A program made the translations under genes and the position numbers. DNA of 64,000 bases from Paraburkholderia tagetis. GTDB lineage: Bacteria; Pseudomonadota; Gammaproteobacteria; Burkholderiales; Burkholderiaceae. Positions 1 through 7,961 of this stretch are shown one piece after another; within the stretch, counting starts at the first letter, position 1; the number at the start of each line of letters is the position of its first letter. The stretch is from assembly GCF_022213065.1 (NCBI RefSeq), contig NZ_JAKLJA010000028.1, forward strand, positions 43,009 through 107,008, in the 5' to 3' direction. The notes beneath the pieces were generated by a model that was not told where the DNA came from, did not search any database, and saw only the letters and a list, made by a program, of their open reading frames with translations.

Positions 1-386
1 CCACCGACGACGAAGGCGGCTTTAACGCAGCCTCGCCCGTGCTCGCGCAGCATCCGAACATCAAGAAGTGGGTGGTCTACGCGCTCAACGAAGAAACGGT
101 GCTGGGCGCCGTGCGCGCAACCGAGCAATTGCACCTGCCCTCCGCGGACGTGATCGGCGTGGGCATCAATGGCGCGGGCGAAGCGTTCGCCGAGTTCCAG
201 AAGAAGCAGCCCACGGGCTTCTACGGGACCATTGCGGTGAGCTCGACGAATCACGGCAAGGACAGCACGCAGAATCTCGTCGACTGGATCCGCGACGGCA
301 AGCAGCCGGCCGCCGATACGCAGACCACAGGCAAGCTGATGACGCGCGATAACTGGCAGACCGTGCGCACCGAGCTGGGCATCTAA
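1..386 (+). CDS. araF: L-arabinose ABC transporter periplasmic binding protein AraF (3' part)
   Basis: The gene enters from the left edge; its frame is open from base 3 and stops at 386. The visible ~127 residues match the C-terminal lobe of the arabinose-binding protein: a TVLGAVRATEQ segment, VIGVGINGAGEA, TGFYGTIAVSS and a closing RDNW. In the family this soluble periplasmic protein binds L-arabinose and hands it to AraGH. araG follows after 30 nt on the same strand, so this is the first visible gene of araFGH. The signal peptide and N-terminal lobe are outside the window. The GTG at 39 is an internal valine codon, not a start. Confidence 0.88.
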   Translation, partial: TDDEGGFNAASPVLAQHPNIKKWVVYALNEETVLGAVRATEQLHLPSADVIGVGINGAGEAFAEFQKKQPTGFYGTIAVSSTNHGKDSTQNLVDWIRDGKQPAADTQTTGKLMTRDNWQTVRTELGI

Positions 387-416
387 GGCACGCGCAAGAG
401 CAAGGGCAGGAATGCA

Positions 417-2030
417 ATGACTGAAACCATGACTCAAGCGAGTGCGCAAAGCGCGGCGAACGTGGCGGCTCAACAGGCACAGCAGGGGCGGCAGGGGCGG
501 CCGGCACTAAAAGCACTGGAGGCGCGACAGGCGGAAAGCGGGCAGCGCGCGTATCTGGAGCTCGACGGTATCACCGTGAGCTTCCCGGGCGTGCGCGCGC
601 TCGACCGCGTCTCGCTGGCGGTGCGCGCGGGCGAAGTGCACGGCCTGATGGGCGAGAACGGCGCGGGAAAATCCACGCTGCTCAAGGTGCTCTCGGGCGT
701 GAACCAGCCGCAGGAAGGCACGCTGAAGCTCGACGGCGTGGAGCAGCGCTTCACGACCACGCGCGCGGCGCTGGACGCGGGCATCGCGATCATCTATCAG
801 GAATTGCATCTCGTGCCCGAGCTCACCGTGGCCGACAACCTGATGCTCGGGCAATTGCCCAACCGCCTCGGCGTGCTGGACGAGCGCACGCTCGTGCAGC
901 GCGCGATGGATGAACTCAAGCGCCTGGGCGAGCGCATCGACCCGCGCACGCCGGTGAAGCATCTCTCCATCGGCCAGCGCCAGATGATCGAAATCGGCAA
1001 GGCGCTCATGCGCGACGCGCGCGTGATCGCCTTCGACGAGCCCACCAGCTCGCTCTCGGCGCGCGAGACCGAGAACCTCTTTCGCATCATCAACGCGCTG
1101 CGCGCGGACGGCCGCGCGATCATCTACGTCACGCACCGCATGGACGAAGTGGATGCGCTATGCGACCGCGTGACGGTGTTCCGCGACGGCAAGCGCATCG
1201 AGACCTTCGAGTCGGTGGCCGACCTCGACCGCAACCGTTTGATTGCCGCGATGGTGGGCCGCTCGATCTCGGACGTCTACGGCTATCGGGCGCGCGCGGC
1301 AGGCGACGTGCTGCTCGAAGCGAAGGGGCTGATGGGGCCGGGGCTCGCCGAGCCCGTGTCGTTCACGGCGCGGCGCGGCGAGATTGTCGGCTTCTTCGGT
1401 CTCGTGGGTGCGGGTCGCTCCGAGCTGATGAAACTGATCTACGGCGCCACGCGTGCCAGCGCGGGCCACGTCGAACTCAACGGCAAGCGTGTGAACTTCG
1501 CGAGCCCGCGCGACGCCGTGCGCGCGGGCATCGCGCTGTGCCCCGAAGACCGCAAGCAGGAAGGTATCGTCGCGATTGCCTCGGTGGCGGACAACCTCAA
1601 CATCAGCGCGCGGCGTCACTTCAGCCCCGCGCGCTTCCTGCTCGACGCGAAGCGCGAGCGCGCGCTCGCGCAGGATTACATCCAGAAACTCGCGATCAAG
1701 ACGCGCAATGGCGATACCGCCATCGGCACGCTCTCGGGCGGCAACCAGCAGAAGGTGATCCTTTCGCGCTGGCTCGCGGAGCGCATCGAAGTGTTTTTGA
1801 TGGACGAGCCCACGCGCGGCATCGACGTGGGCGCGCGCGCCGAAATCTACAACCTGCTCTACGAGCTTGCGGAAGCGGGGCGCACTGTGATCATGGTGTC
1901 GAGCGACCTGGCGGAGGTGATCGGCGTGGCCGATCGCATCGTCGTGATGCGCGAAGGGCGCATCGCGGGCAGCGTGCCGAAGGCCGGGGCCACGCCCGAC
2001 GAACTGATCAAGATGGCGCTGCCGCGCTAA
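417..2030 (+). CDS. araG: L-arabinose ABC transporter ATP-binding protein AraG
   Basis: A 537-residue tandem ATPase of the CUT2 (RbsA/AraG/MglA) type that powers sugar import through AraH at the inner membrane. The first ABC domain has Walker A GENGAGKST at ~79-87, an LSIGQRQ signature and Walker B ending in DEPTSSLS. The second has a degenerate Walker A (GLVGAGRSE), which is normal for this family, LSGGNQQK and DEPTRGID. E. coli AraG is ~504 residues; the surplus is an N-terminal Ala/Gln-rich extension (~1-45) coded partly by a CAGGGGCGG direct repeat at 483-500. The start at 417 has AGGA just upstream; an in-frame ATG at 429 is an alternative. It lies between araF and araH. Confidence 0.92.
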   Translation: MTETMTQASAQSAANVAAQQAQQGRQGRPALKALEARQAESGQRAYLELDGITVSFPGVRALDRVSLAVRAGEVHGLMGENGAGKSTLLKVLSGVNQPQEGTLKLDGVEQRFTTTRAALDAGIAIIYQELHLVPELTVADNLMLGQLPNRLGVLDERTLVQRAMDELKRLGERIDPRTPVKHLSIGQRQMIEIGKALMRDARVIAFDEPTSSLSARETENLFRIINALRADGRAIIYVTHRMDEVDALCDRVTVFRDGKRIETFESVADLDRNRLIAAMVGRSISDVYGYRARAAGDVLLEAKGLMGPGLAEPVSFTARRGEIVGFFGLVGAGRSELMKLIYGATRASAGHVELNGKRVNFASPRDAVRAGIALCPEDRKQEGIVAIASVADNLNISARRHFSPARFLLDAKRERALAQDYIQKLAIKTRNGDTAIGTLSGGNQQKVILSRWLAERIEVFLMDEPTRGIDVGARAEIYNLLYELAEAGRTVIMVSSDLAEVIGVADRIVVMREGRIAGSVPKAGATPDELIKMALPR

Positions 2031-2096
2031 AAGCAGAATTGCCGCGCGCGCCTGCAAGCACAGCCGCGCGCGATCCGAACCGATGATGAACCAGAG

Positions 2097-3107
2097 ATGA
2101 GTCAAGCCATGCAGCCACAGGGCACGCCAACCGTCAACGAAGCCGCCGCGCCAATCACGCCTTCGCGTGCGCGCGCGTGGGACATGATCAACAAGTCGGG
2201 CATCGCGGTGGTGTTCGTGGTGCTGTTCGCGGTGCTTTCCGCAACGGTGCCCGACTTCCTCACGACCCGCAATATTCAGGGCCTGCTGCTTTCCGTGACG
2301 CTGATCGGCTCGATTGCCGTCACCATGATGTTCGTGCTCGCGTTGGGCGAGGTCGATCTTTCGGTAGCGTCGATCGTGGCGTTCTCGGGGGTGGTGGCCT
2401 CCACGGTCATCACGCAGTCGCATAGCGTGGTGCTGGGCATCGCGGCGGGCGTGCTCGCGGGCGGCGCCGTGGGCCTCGTGAACGGCGTGCTGATCGCGCG
2501 CTTCAAGATCAATTCGCTGATTGCCACGCTGGCGATGATGGAAGCGGTGCGCGGGCTCGCGTTCCTCACCTCGAACGGCGACGCCGTGATGATCTCGGAA
2601 GAGCGCTTCTTCGATCTGGGCGGCGGCTCGTTCCTCGGTATTTCGTATCCGATCTGGAGCAACATTATCGGCTTCGCGGTGTTCGGGTTTCTGCTGAAGA
2701 AAACCGTGTTCGGCAAGAACGTGCTGGCGGTGGGCGGCAATGGCGAAGCGGCGCGGCTCGCGGGTCTGCCGGTTACGCGCATCAAGATCACGGTGTTCGT
2801 GCTGCAAGGGCTCGTGACGGGCTTTGCGGGCGTGATGCTGGCCTCGCGCATGAGCTTGGGTGATCCGAAGACTTCGGTGGGGCTGGAATTGGGCGTGATC
2901 TCGGCGTGCGTGCTGGGCGGTGTTTCGCTCACGGGCGGCGTGGCTACGATCTCGGGTGTGCTGGTGGGCGTGCTCATTATGGGCGCCGTGCAGGACGCCA
3001 TGAGCCTTATGAATGTGCCTACGTTTTATCAATATCTGATTCGTGGCGGCATTCTGCTGCTGGCTGTGTTGTTCGATCAGTTTCGGCGTAGCAGGCGGGC
3101 GGTGTGA
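2097..3107 (+). CDS. araH: L-arabinose ABC transporter permease AraH
   Basis: A 336-residue inner-membrane permease of the BPD_transp_2 family with about ten hydrophobic segments. It has the family loops LGEVDLSVASIVAFSG (~83-98) and GGNGEAARLAGLPVTRIK (~213-230) and a C-terminal GGVSLTGGVATISG. It forms the translocation pore with AraG. The gene starts 66 nt after araG in the same operon. The start at 2097 gives the expected length; an ATG at 2109 is also possible. The stop is followed after 55 nt by the first 562-bp inverted-repeat element, so the operon ends here. Confidence 0.9.
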   Translation: MSQAMQPQGTPTVNEAAAPITPSRARAWDMINKSGIAVVFVVLFAVLSATVPDFLTTRNIQGLLLSVTLIGSIAVTMMFVLALGEVDLSVASIVAFSGVVASTVITQSHSVVLGIAAGVLAGGAVGLVNGVLIARFKINSLIATLAMMEAVRGLAFLTSNGDAVMISEERFFDLGGGSFLGISYPIWSNIIGFAVFGFLLKKTVFGKNVLAVGGNGEAARLAGLPVTRIKITVFVLQGLVTGFAGVMLASRMSLGDPKTSVGLELGVISACVLGGVSLTGGVATISGVLVGVLIMGAVQDAMSLMNVPTFYQYLIRGGILLLAVLFDQFRRSRRAV

Positions 3108-3162
3108 GGTGTGGGGCTGCGAGTTTTTATTCGCGGTTCCTTTCTCTTTTCGCGTTTTTATT

Positions 3163-3724
3163 CGCGTTTCCTTGTTTTCGTGTCGGTCTGCTAGCGTTGC
3201 CCCTGTGCGGGGCGGCACCTACTTTTCTTTGCCGCGGCAAAGAAAAGTAGGCAAAAGAAAGCCGCTCAAACCGCTAGTGTGACGCCGTCCACCTCTTGCC
3301 GTTAATCGGAGCGGTTCCGGAGCGTCTGTCATCACGCGCCGTATAACGGAGTGACAAAGGGCTCATCCCTCCGGCGGCGCTCCGCGCGCCGTGGGGCATA
3401 ACCCCAAACCATCGGAATGCATGTGACTCGATGCAGTGCATGCATATTCGAATGCCGGTGCAGTACATGTGATCTCCCCTGCATACCCGACCGCTGCGCG
3501 CGTAGCGAGCAGCGGGATGTGCGGGCCCTTTGTCACTATGTTTGAAGGTGCGAGGTGACGGATGCCCCGGAACCACTTCGATATAAGGCAAGTGGTCCAC
3601 TGCGTCACACTAGCGGTTTGAGCCGCTTTCTTTTGCCTACTTTTCTTTGCGGCTGCAAAGAAAAGTAGGTGCCGCCCCGCACAGGGGCAACGCTAATAGA
3701 CCGACACGAACACAAGGAAACGCG
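3163..3724. repeat. 562-bp inverted-arm intergenic element, copy A
   Basis: The first of four full-length copies. The left arm (3163-3362) and right arm (3525-3724) are ~200-bp imperfect inverted repeats around a 162-bp centre. Each arm contains, from outside in: a 12-bp end beginning CGCGTTTCC; a GTGTCGGTCT block; a GC-rich CCCCTGTGCGGGG block; a long hairpin (3218-3251, here a perfect 34-nt palindrome, and 3636-3669); a 25-bp variable cassette (3284-3308 and 3579-3603); and an inner AGTGACAAAGGGC. The element lies between araH (plus) and the gntR-type gene (minus), 55 nt past the araH stop. It holds no convincing gene. It could be a non-autonomous mobile element, a bidirectional terminator, or both. 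Confidence 0.9.
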
Positions 3725-3765
3725 AAAAGCGAAAAGCGAAAAGCGAAAAGCGAAAAGCGAAAAGC
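3724..3765. repeat. Heptanucleotide tandem repeat (GAAAAGC)6
   Basis: Six perfect head-to-tail copies of GAAAAGC begin at the last base of the right arm of the 562-bp element and stop 8 nt before the stop codon of the minus-strand regulator gene. The other copies have imperfect CGCG/AAGGAA-rich sequence at the matching place, so the repeat seems to have expanded from the end of the element. The number of units could vary between strains. Confidence 0.9.
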
Positions 3766-3772
3766 GAAATAT

Positions 3773-4498
3773 TTACGTCTCCAACGCCGCTCCACCCAAA
3801 ATGATATTGGCATCCGCACGCGCATTATCGAGCTGCACGACACTCGCTTGCCTCGCCGCAAGCGCATCGCGATTCTCAATAGCCGTGAGTATCGCCTTAT
3901 GACGCGGCAGCGAAAGTGCATGCGTATTCGGATGCCGGCTCGTGAGCTTGATCGACTCCGAGAGCGCAAGCGAAAGCATATTCCCGATATAAGCGAGCAT
4001 GTCGTTGTGCGTGGCCGCCATGATCGCGCGGTGAAACTCCAGATCAGGTTCGAGCAGATCGGCCGCCGTCTTGGCCTGCTCCATGCGTGCATAGGCGGCG
4101 GTAATGCGCGCCCGGTCTTCGTCGCTGGCGGAAATGGCGGCAAGCGCGGCCGCCGCGGGTTCGATGATCTGCCGCACCGTCATCAGCGAGCGGAAGAACT
4201 CGCCTTCGGGAATGCTGTTCACGGTCCAGTACAGCACGTCGGGATCGAGCATGTGCCACTCTTCGCGCTTGCGCACCACGCTGCCCACGCGCGGCTTGGA
4301 CACCACAAGCCCCTTGGCCACCAGCACGCGCGTGGCCTCGCGCAGCACCGGACGGCTCACGCCATAGCGCTCGCACAGGGTGGGCTCAGCGGGCAGGCGC
4401 TGGCCGGGCGCGAGCTTGCCGCTCACGATCTGCATGCCAAGTTCCTGCACGATGCGCCCGTGCATGCTCTTGCGTTTCTCTAGATTGCGGTAATCCAT
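3773..4498 (-). CDS. FadR/GntR-family transcriptional regulator
   Basis: A 241-residue regulator. The N-terminal winged helix (~15-80) contains the GntR pattern IVSGKLAPGQRLPAEPTLCERYGVSRPVLREA, split here only by my description. The C-terminal FCD domain (~100-230) has the usual metal/ligand residues (IIEPAAAALAA, DLEFHRAI, HKAI). Such proteins are mostly repressors that sense sugar acids or related metabolites. The start at 4498 (MDYRNL) was chosen because upstream codons give Cys/Glu-rich non-homologous sequence encoded by a tandem repeat. It follows the sugar ABC operon on the same strand and probably controls it. Confidence 0.88.
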   Translation of the reverse strand: MDYRNLEKRKSMHGRIVQELGMQIVSGKLAPGQRLPAEPTLCERYGVSRPVLREATRVLVAKGLVVSKPRVGSVVRKREEWHMLDPDVLYWTVNSIPEGEFFRSLMTVRQIIEPAAAALAAISASDEDRARITAAYARMEQAKTAADLLEPDLEFHRAIMAATHNDMLAYIGNMLSLALSESIKLTSRHPNTHALSLPRHKAILTAIENRDALAARQASVVQLDNARADANIILGGAALET

Positions 4499-4530
4499 GT
4501 CTGTCCTGCCGGAACATCCGGACCGCTCGC

Positions 4531-4572
4531 AACATTCGCAACATTCGCAATGTTCGCAATGTTCGAAACGTT
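4531..4572. promoter_or_regulatory. Nonamer array with mirrored hexamers upstream of the GntR-type gene
   Basis: Hexamers AACATT (4531), AACATT (4540), AATGTT (4549), AATGTT (4558) and AACGTT (4567) are spaced exactly 9 bp apart with CGC/CGA between them. The first two are the reverse complement of the next two, giving a half-site palindrome. It lies 33-74 nt upstream of the regulator start, where an autoregulatory operator would be expected. It may equally be one of the many 9-nt repeats of this genome. Confidence 0.45.
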
Positions 4573-4640
4573 CGGTCTGGATGATCCGTTCGGACACTCC
4601 CTGTGGTAAATGCCCGGTGTGCTCGATGTACCCGGCGCGC

Positions 4641-5498
4641 TCAGTGCGTGGGGTTGGCGCGCATGGCCCGATATTCCCGCCGCACGATATCCATGAGTTC
4701 CGCCACCGAGGTAAGCGCACTTTTCTGTTCGTAGGTCACGCGGCCCCGCTGCATCAACATGATGCGGTCCGCGATATCGAGCGTCTGCGCATAATTGTGC
4801 ATGATCATGATAATGGATAGGCCGCCTTTTTCCTTCAATCGCATCACGAGGTCGATGATGAGCCCAGCCTCGCGCGCGCCCATTGCGGCGAGCGGCTCGT
4901 CAAGCAGCAGGATCTTCGCATTCGAATGCACGGCGCGCGCCACGGCAATGGCCTGGCGCTGACCGCCCGAAAGGCGTTCGACGGGTAAATCCACCGAAGG
5001 CACGTGCACGCCGATATCGTCGAGACACTGCGCGGCGCGCTCGCGCATCTGCTTGTGGTCGAGCAGCCGGAACGGCCCGCGCCGCACGATCTCGCGGTTC
5101 AGGAACATGTTGTGGTAAATGCTCAGCGAATTCGCGAGCGCGAGATCCTGATACACGCATTCGATGCCGAGCGCGCGCGCGTGATCGACCGAGCGCAATA
5201 GCGTCTCCTGGCCGTCAATATGAAGCGTGCCGCCCGTCTGCTGATGAAAACCCGTGAGTATCTTTACGAGCGTGGATTTGCCCGCGCCGTTGTCGCCGAG
5301 GATGCCCAGAATCTCGCCCTTGCCGAGCGTGAGCGAGACGCCGTCGAGCGCCGTTACCGCGCCAAAGCGTTTCACGAGCTTGTCGCCGCGCACCGCGAGC
5401 GGCGCATCGGGTGCGCTGAGTGCGCTGGGTGCGCCTGTTGCGCCCGTTGCGCCGGGGGCCGCGCCCATGCCGGGAGAGGTGGTTTGCGATTCGTCCAT
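4641..5498 (-). CDS. CUT2-type sugar ABC transporter, single-domain ATPase
   Basis: A 285-residue ATP-binding protein with one ABC domain: Walker A GDNGAGKST (~68-76), a Q-loop at QDLALANSLS, signature RLSGGQRQAI, and Walker B ILLLDEPLAAMG. Most CUT2 importers use a fused double ATPase (like araG here); single-domain versions are known in FrcA-type systems, so a homodimer is expected. The first ~35 residues are a linker of three-residue Ala/Pro repeats encoded by five 9-nt units at 5410-5454. The start ATG at 5498 overlaps the permease stop by one base (TGATG), which indicates translational coupling. The substrate is probably a monosaccharide or polyol, not identified. Confidence 0.88.
   Translation of the reverse strand: MDESQTTSPGMGAAPGATGATGAPSALSAPDAPLAVRGDKLVKRFGAVTALDGVSLTLGKGEILGILGDNGAGKSTLVKILTGFHQQTGGTLHIDGQETLLRSVDHARALGIECVYQDLALANSLSIYHNMFLNREIVRRGPFRLLDHKQMRERAAQCLDDIGVHVPSVDLPVERLSGGQRQAIAVARAVHSNAKILLLDEPLAAMGAREAGLIIDLVMRLKEKGGLSIIMIMHNYAQTLDIADRIMLMQRGRVTYEQKSALTSVAELMDIVRREYRAMRANPTH
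5410..5454. repeat. Five 9-nt tandem units inside the ATPase 5' end
   Basis: The units are GGTGCGCTG, AGTGCGCTG, GGTGCGCCT, GTTGCGCCC and GTTGCGCCG. Read on the minus strand they encode three-residue repeats of the Gly-Ala-Thr / Ser-Ala-Pro kind in the N-terminal linker. The period is a whole number of codons, so unit gain or loss keeps the frame. Confidence 0.85.
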
Positions 5499-6508
5499 CA
5501 GCGGCCTCCCTTGCGGCGCAGACGTCCGACGTGGATATTGAAGACCATGGCGGCCAGAATCGCGGCGCCCAGGATGATGTTGAACGTGAATGCGTTGATG
5601 CCGATGAGCGTGAAGCCGTCGTTGAGTATGCCGAGCACCGCCGCGCCGATGAGCCCGCCCACGATGGTGCCCGAGCCGCCCGTGAGCGGCGTGCCGCCGA
5701 TCACGGCGGCGGCCACGGCGAGGAACATGATCTGGTTGCCGCCCGCCTGCGGGTCGATGGAGGTGATGCGAAAGGCTTCGAGAATGCCGGTGAAGCCCGC
5801 GAGCACCGCAGCGATAATGAAGTTGCCGAGGCGCAGCCGGTTCACGTGGATGCCGGCCTCGCTCGCGCCGAGCGGGTTCGCCCCCGCCGCCTGCGTATGC
5901 AAGCCCCAGCGCGTGTGCCGCAGCAGCACGTGCATCGCGAACGCGATGGCCACGGTCCAGATAATTTCGCTGTAGCCCCACGCGCCCATGAAGGCGGAGA
6001 ACGTGGGCGAGCCCGGCGTGGCGGCAGGCGTGCCGCGCGAGACCGTGAGCGTGATGCCGTTGATGAGAAAGAGCGTGCCGAGCGTGGTGACGAACGAGGG
6101 CAGCCGCAGCCATACGGTCACGGCGCCATTCACGAAACCGATGAGCGCGGCGGCCACCAGCCCCGCGATCACGGCGAGCCACATGGGCGCGCCCGCGTCA
6201 TTGGCGAACACCATGATGAACGGCGCGAACGCGAACACCATGCCCGACGAAAGATCGATATCGCCGCCGATCATCAGCATGATTTCGCCGAACGCGATGA
6301 TCGCCACCGGCGCGATGAACTGCGAGAGATTGACGAGGCTGGCGTTGGTGAACAGGAAATCGTGGTTCGCGAATTCGAACCAGGCGGCCAACAGCACGGC
6401 CACGAGCAGGATGCGCAACTCGGGCGCCCATTGCGATGCGAATGAAACGCCCGCGCGCCGGGGCGCGCGGACTGCTTCGACGTTGCCGGATTCGTTCACG
6501 GTATCCAT
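5498..6508 (-). CDS. CUT2-type sugar ABC transporter permease
   Basis: A 336-residue inner-membrane permease (BPD_transp_2) with about eight to ten hydrophobic segments. The conserved GGDIDLSSGMVFAF loop lies near residues 83-96 and GGTPLTGGSGTIVGG near the C-terminus. The start was set at the ATG at 6508, not the GTG at 6511, because this ATG overlaps the stop of the binding-protein gene as TGATG, exactly like the next junction of the operon. The neighbours are the binding protein upstream and the ATPase downstream. Confidence 0.88.
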   Translation of the reverse strand: MDTVNESGNVEAVRAPRRAGVSFASQWAPELRILLVAVLLAAWFEFANHDFLFTNASLVNLSQFIAPVAIIAFGEIMLMIGGDIDLSSGMVFAFAPFIMVFANDAGAPMWLAVIAGLVAAALIGFVNGAVTVWLRLPSFVTTLGTLFLINGITLTVSRGTPAATPGSPTFSAFMGAWGYSEIIWTVAIAFAMHVLLRHTRWGLHTQAAGANPLGASEAGIHVNRLRLGNFIIAAVLAGFTGILEAFRITSIDPQAGGNQIMFLAVAAAVIGGTPLTGGSGTIVGGLIGAAVLGILNDGFTLIGINAFTFNIILGAAILAAMVFNIHVGRLRRKGGR

Positions 6509-7620
6509 CACGACTTGATTGCGCCGCTCATCGGGACGATTTGCGGCTTGGTGGTCTTGCCTTCATAGCGCGTCGAGGTATTCAAATACGGCTCGACAGT
6601 CGACTTCGTCACGAATTTCAGTCCCGTATTGATATCGGCCGGACCGACCAGTCCGCCCGAGGCGAGGAACACGAAGGCCTCCATCACAGTGTAGAACCCC
6701 TGCACGTAGGGCTGCTGGTCGATGGTGAAATCGAGGAAGCCTTCGTGAATGAGCTGGACCGTGCTGGGCAGCAGATCGAAGCCGCCGCCATGCACGCCCT
6801 TCTCGGGCAACTTCGATTCCTTCATCACCTGCGCCACGCCCTGCGTGCTGCCCGCATCCACGGCGAACATGCCCTTGAGGTCCTGGTGGCCCAGATAGAA
6901 CGACTTGATCTTCGAAAGCTCCTCGTTGACAGTCGCGCCCGTGGCCACGGTCTGAATGTCGATCTTCTTGCCCGACTTCTTGATGGCGTCGCTCGCGCCG
7001 TCGAGGCGCGGCTGGATATTGAGCTGCCCCGGCGTCGCGATGAAAAGCCCGACCAGTCCGCTGTCGATGAGGCTCACGATGCGCTCGCCCATCTGGTAGC
7101 CCGAGAGATACAGGTCCTGGCCGATATAGGCGAGGCGCGGATTATGCTTGCCGCGCGGTGCATCGGCGTTATAGGCGAACACCGGAATGCCGGCGTCGAG
7201 CGCGGCCTGGATGGGCTTGTCGAACGCGCCCGGGTCGACGATGGGCACGGCAATGGCGTCGGCTTTCGCCGCGATCGCCGAATTCACGGCGCGCACCATT
7301 TCGCCTGCGTCCGAGGTGGCCGAACCGGTCCACTGATAGTCCATGCCGAGCAATGCGCAGGCATCCTGAATGCCATATTGGGTGGGCACGAAAAACGGGT
7401 TCGTGGTCACATGATTGACGAATACGATTTTCCACTTCTTGTGCGAGGGAAAGGCCCCTTCTGCTGCCTGCGCCTGCGAAATCAGTCCGCCCGCGCCGCC
7501 GCCTAGCGCGCTCATGAACGAGAGCGCGGCGCCTAGCCCCGCGCCCTGCATCAGTCCTCGCCGCGCGGCGCTGAACGCGCCACCGTTGTGCTCCTGGTCG
7601 TCATCCCGCTGCTGTGCCAT
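6508..7620 (-). CDS. Sugar ABC transporter substrate-binding protein with Tat-like signal
   Basis: A 370-residue periplasmic binding protein of the type I (Peripla_BP_4) fold, first gene of the minus-strand operon. After a charged start (MAQQRDDDQEH) comes AARRGLMQG followed by a long hydrophobic Gly/Ala-rich stretch and AQA, which looks like a twin-arginine signal with cleavage near residue 48. The mature part begins WKIVFVNHVTTNPFF and continues with DAIAVPIVDPGAFDKPIQAALDAGIPVFAY, described here in two pieces, typical of pentose/hexose binders. The start at 7620 has GGAGGA 7 nt upstream. Which sugar it binds cannot be read from the sequence. Confidence 0.85.
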   Translation of the reverse strand: MAQQRDDDQEHNGGAFSAARRGLMQGAGLGAALSFMSALGGGAGGLISQAQAAEGAFPSHKKWKIVFVNHVTTNPFFVPTQYGIQDACALLGMDYQWTGSATSDAGEMVRAVNSAIAAKADAIAVPIVDPGAFDKPIQAALDAGIPVFAYNADAPRGKHNPRLAYIGQDLYLSGYQMGERIVSLIDSGLVGLFIATPGQLNIQPRLDGASDAIKKSGKKIDIQTVATGATVNEELSKIKSFYLGHQDLKGMFAVDAGSTQGVAQVMKESKLPEKGVHGGGFDLLPSTVQLIHEGFLDFTIDQQPYVQGFYTVMEAFVFLASGGLVGPADINTGLKFVTKSTVEPYLNTSTRYEGKTTKPQIVPMSGAIKS

Positions 7621-7961
7621 GTCTTCCTCCGGCTCTCTTCTTCGTGGGTCGATGTGGTCGACGTTGAGTCGATCGCGTGCAGATTCTGGACGGCACCGGC
7701 AGTGCGCTGGGCAGCGCAGGACGGTGGCGCAAAGACGTGCAACCCCCATGCGGGGAGCGTCGCGCCAGGCGGTACCGAAAAAATGGTAGTGCAGCGCGGT
7801 TGCGCCTCCTAATCCATGTATACCCCTAACTAGTCCGACTATTGGCGGAGCGGGTAACGACGGGTAACCAAGGCGGGTAACAAAGCGCTTACGACGCGGC
7901 TTGTTACGCGTCGCGCCTCATGCCTGCCTCATGGGTGGCTCATGCGAGGCTCATGCGTGGC
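7621..7961. promoter_or_regulatory. Intergenic region upstream of the sugar ABC operon with CGGGTAAC repeats
   Basis: About 340 bp between the binding-protein start and the end of the next operon. Three direct copies of CGGGTAAC occur at 7851, 7861 and 7874, followed by AAAGCGCTTACG. They lie ~230-260 nt upstream of the start codon and could bind a regulator. At 7924-7967, running over the end of the yjfF-like gene, there are four 11-nt units of the GTGGCTCATGC type. No ORF here looks real. Confidence 0.5.

Noticed and set aside
3274..3600. Minus-strand reading frame of ~108 codons in the 562-bp element, similar in copies A, B and D
   Set aside because: It arises from the repeat itself, spans the inverted arms, is broken in copy C, and has no ribosome site or family match. 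Annotated as a repeat feature instead.
4531..4572. Nonamer array considered as a short CRISPR-like array
   Set aside because: Unit and spacer are far too short and there are no cas genes; it is a tandem repeat or operator.
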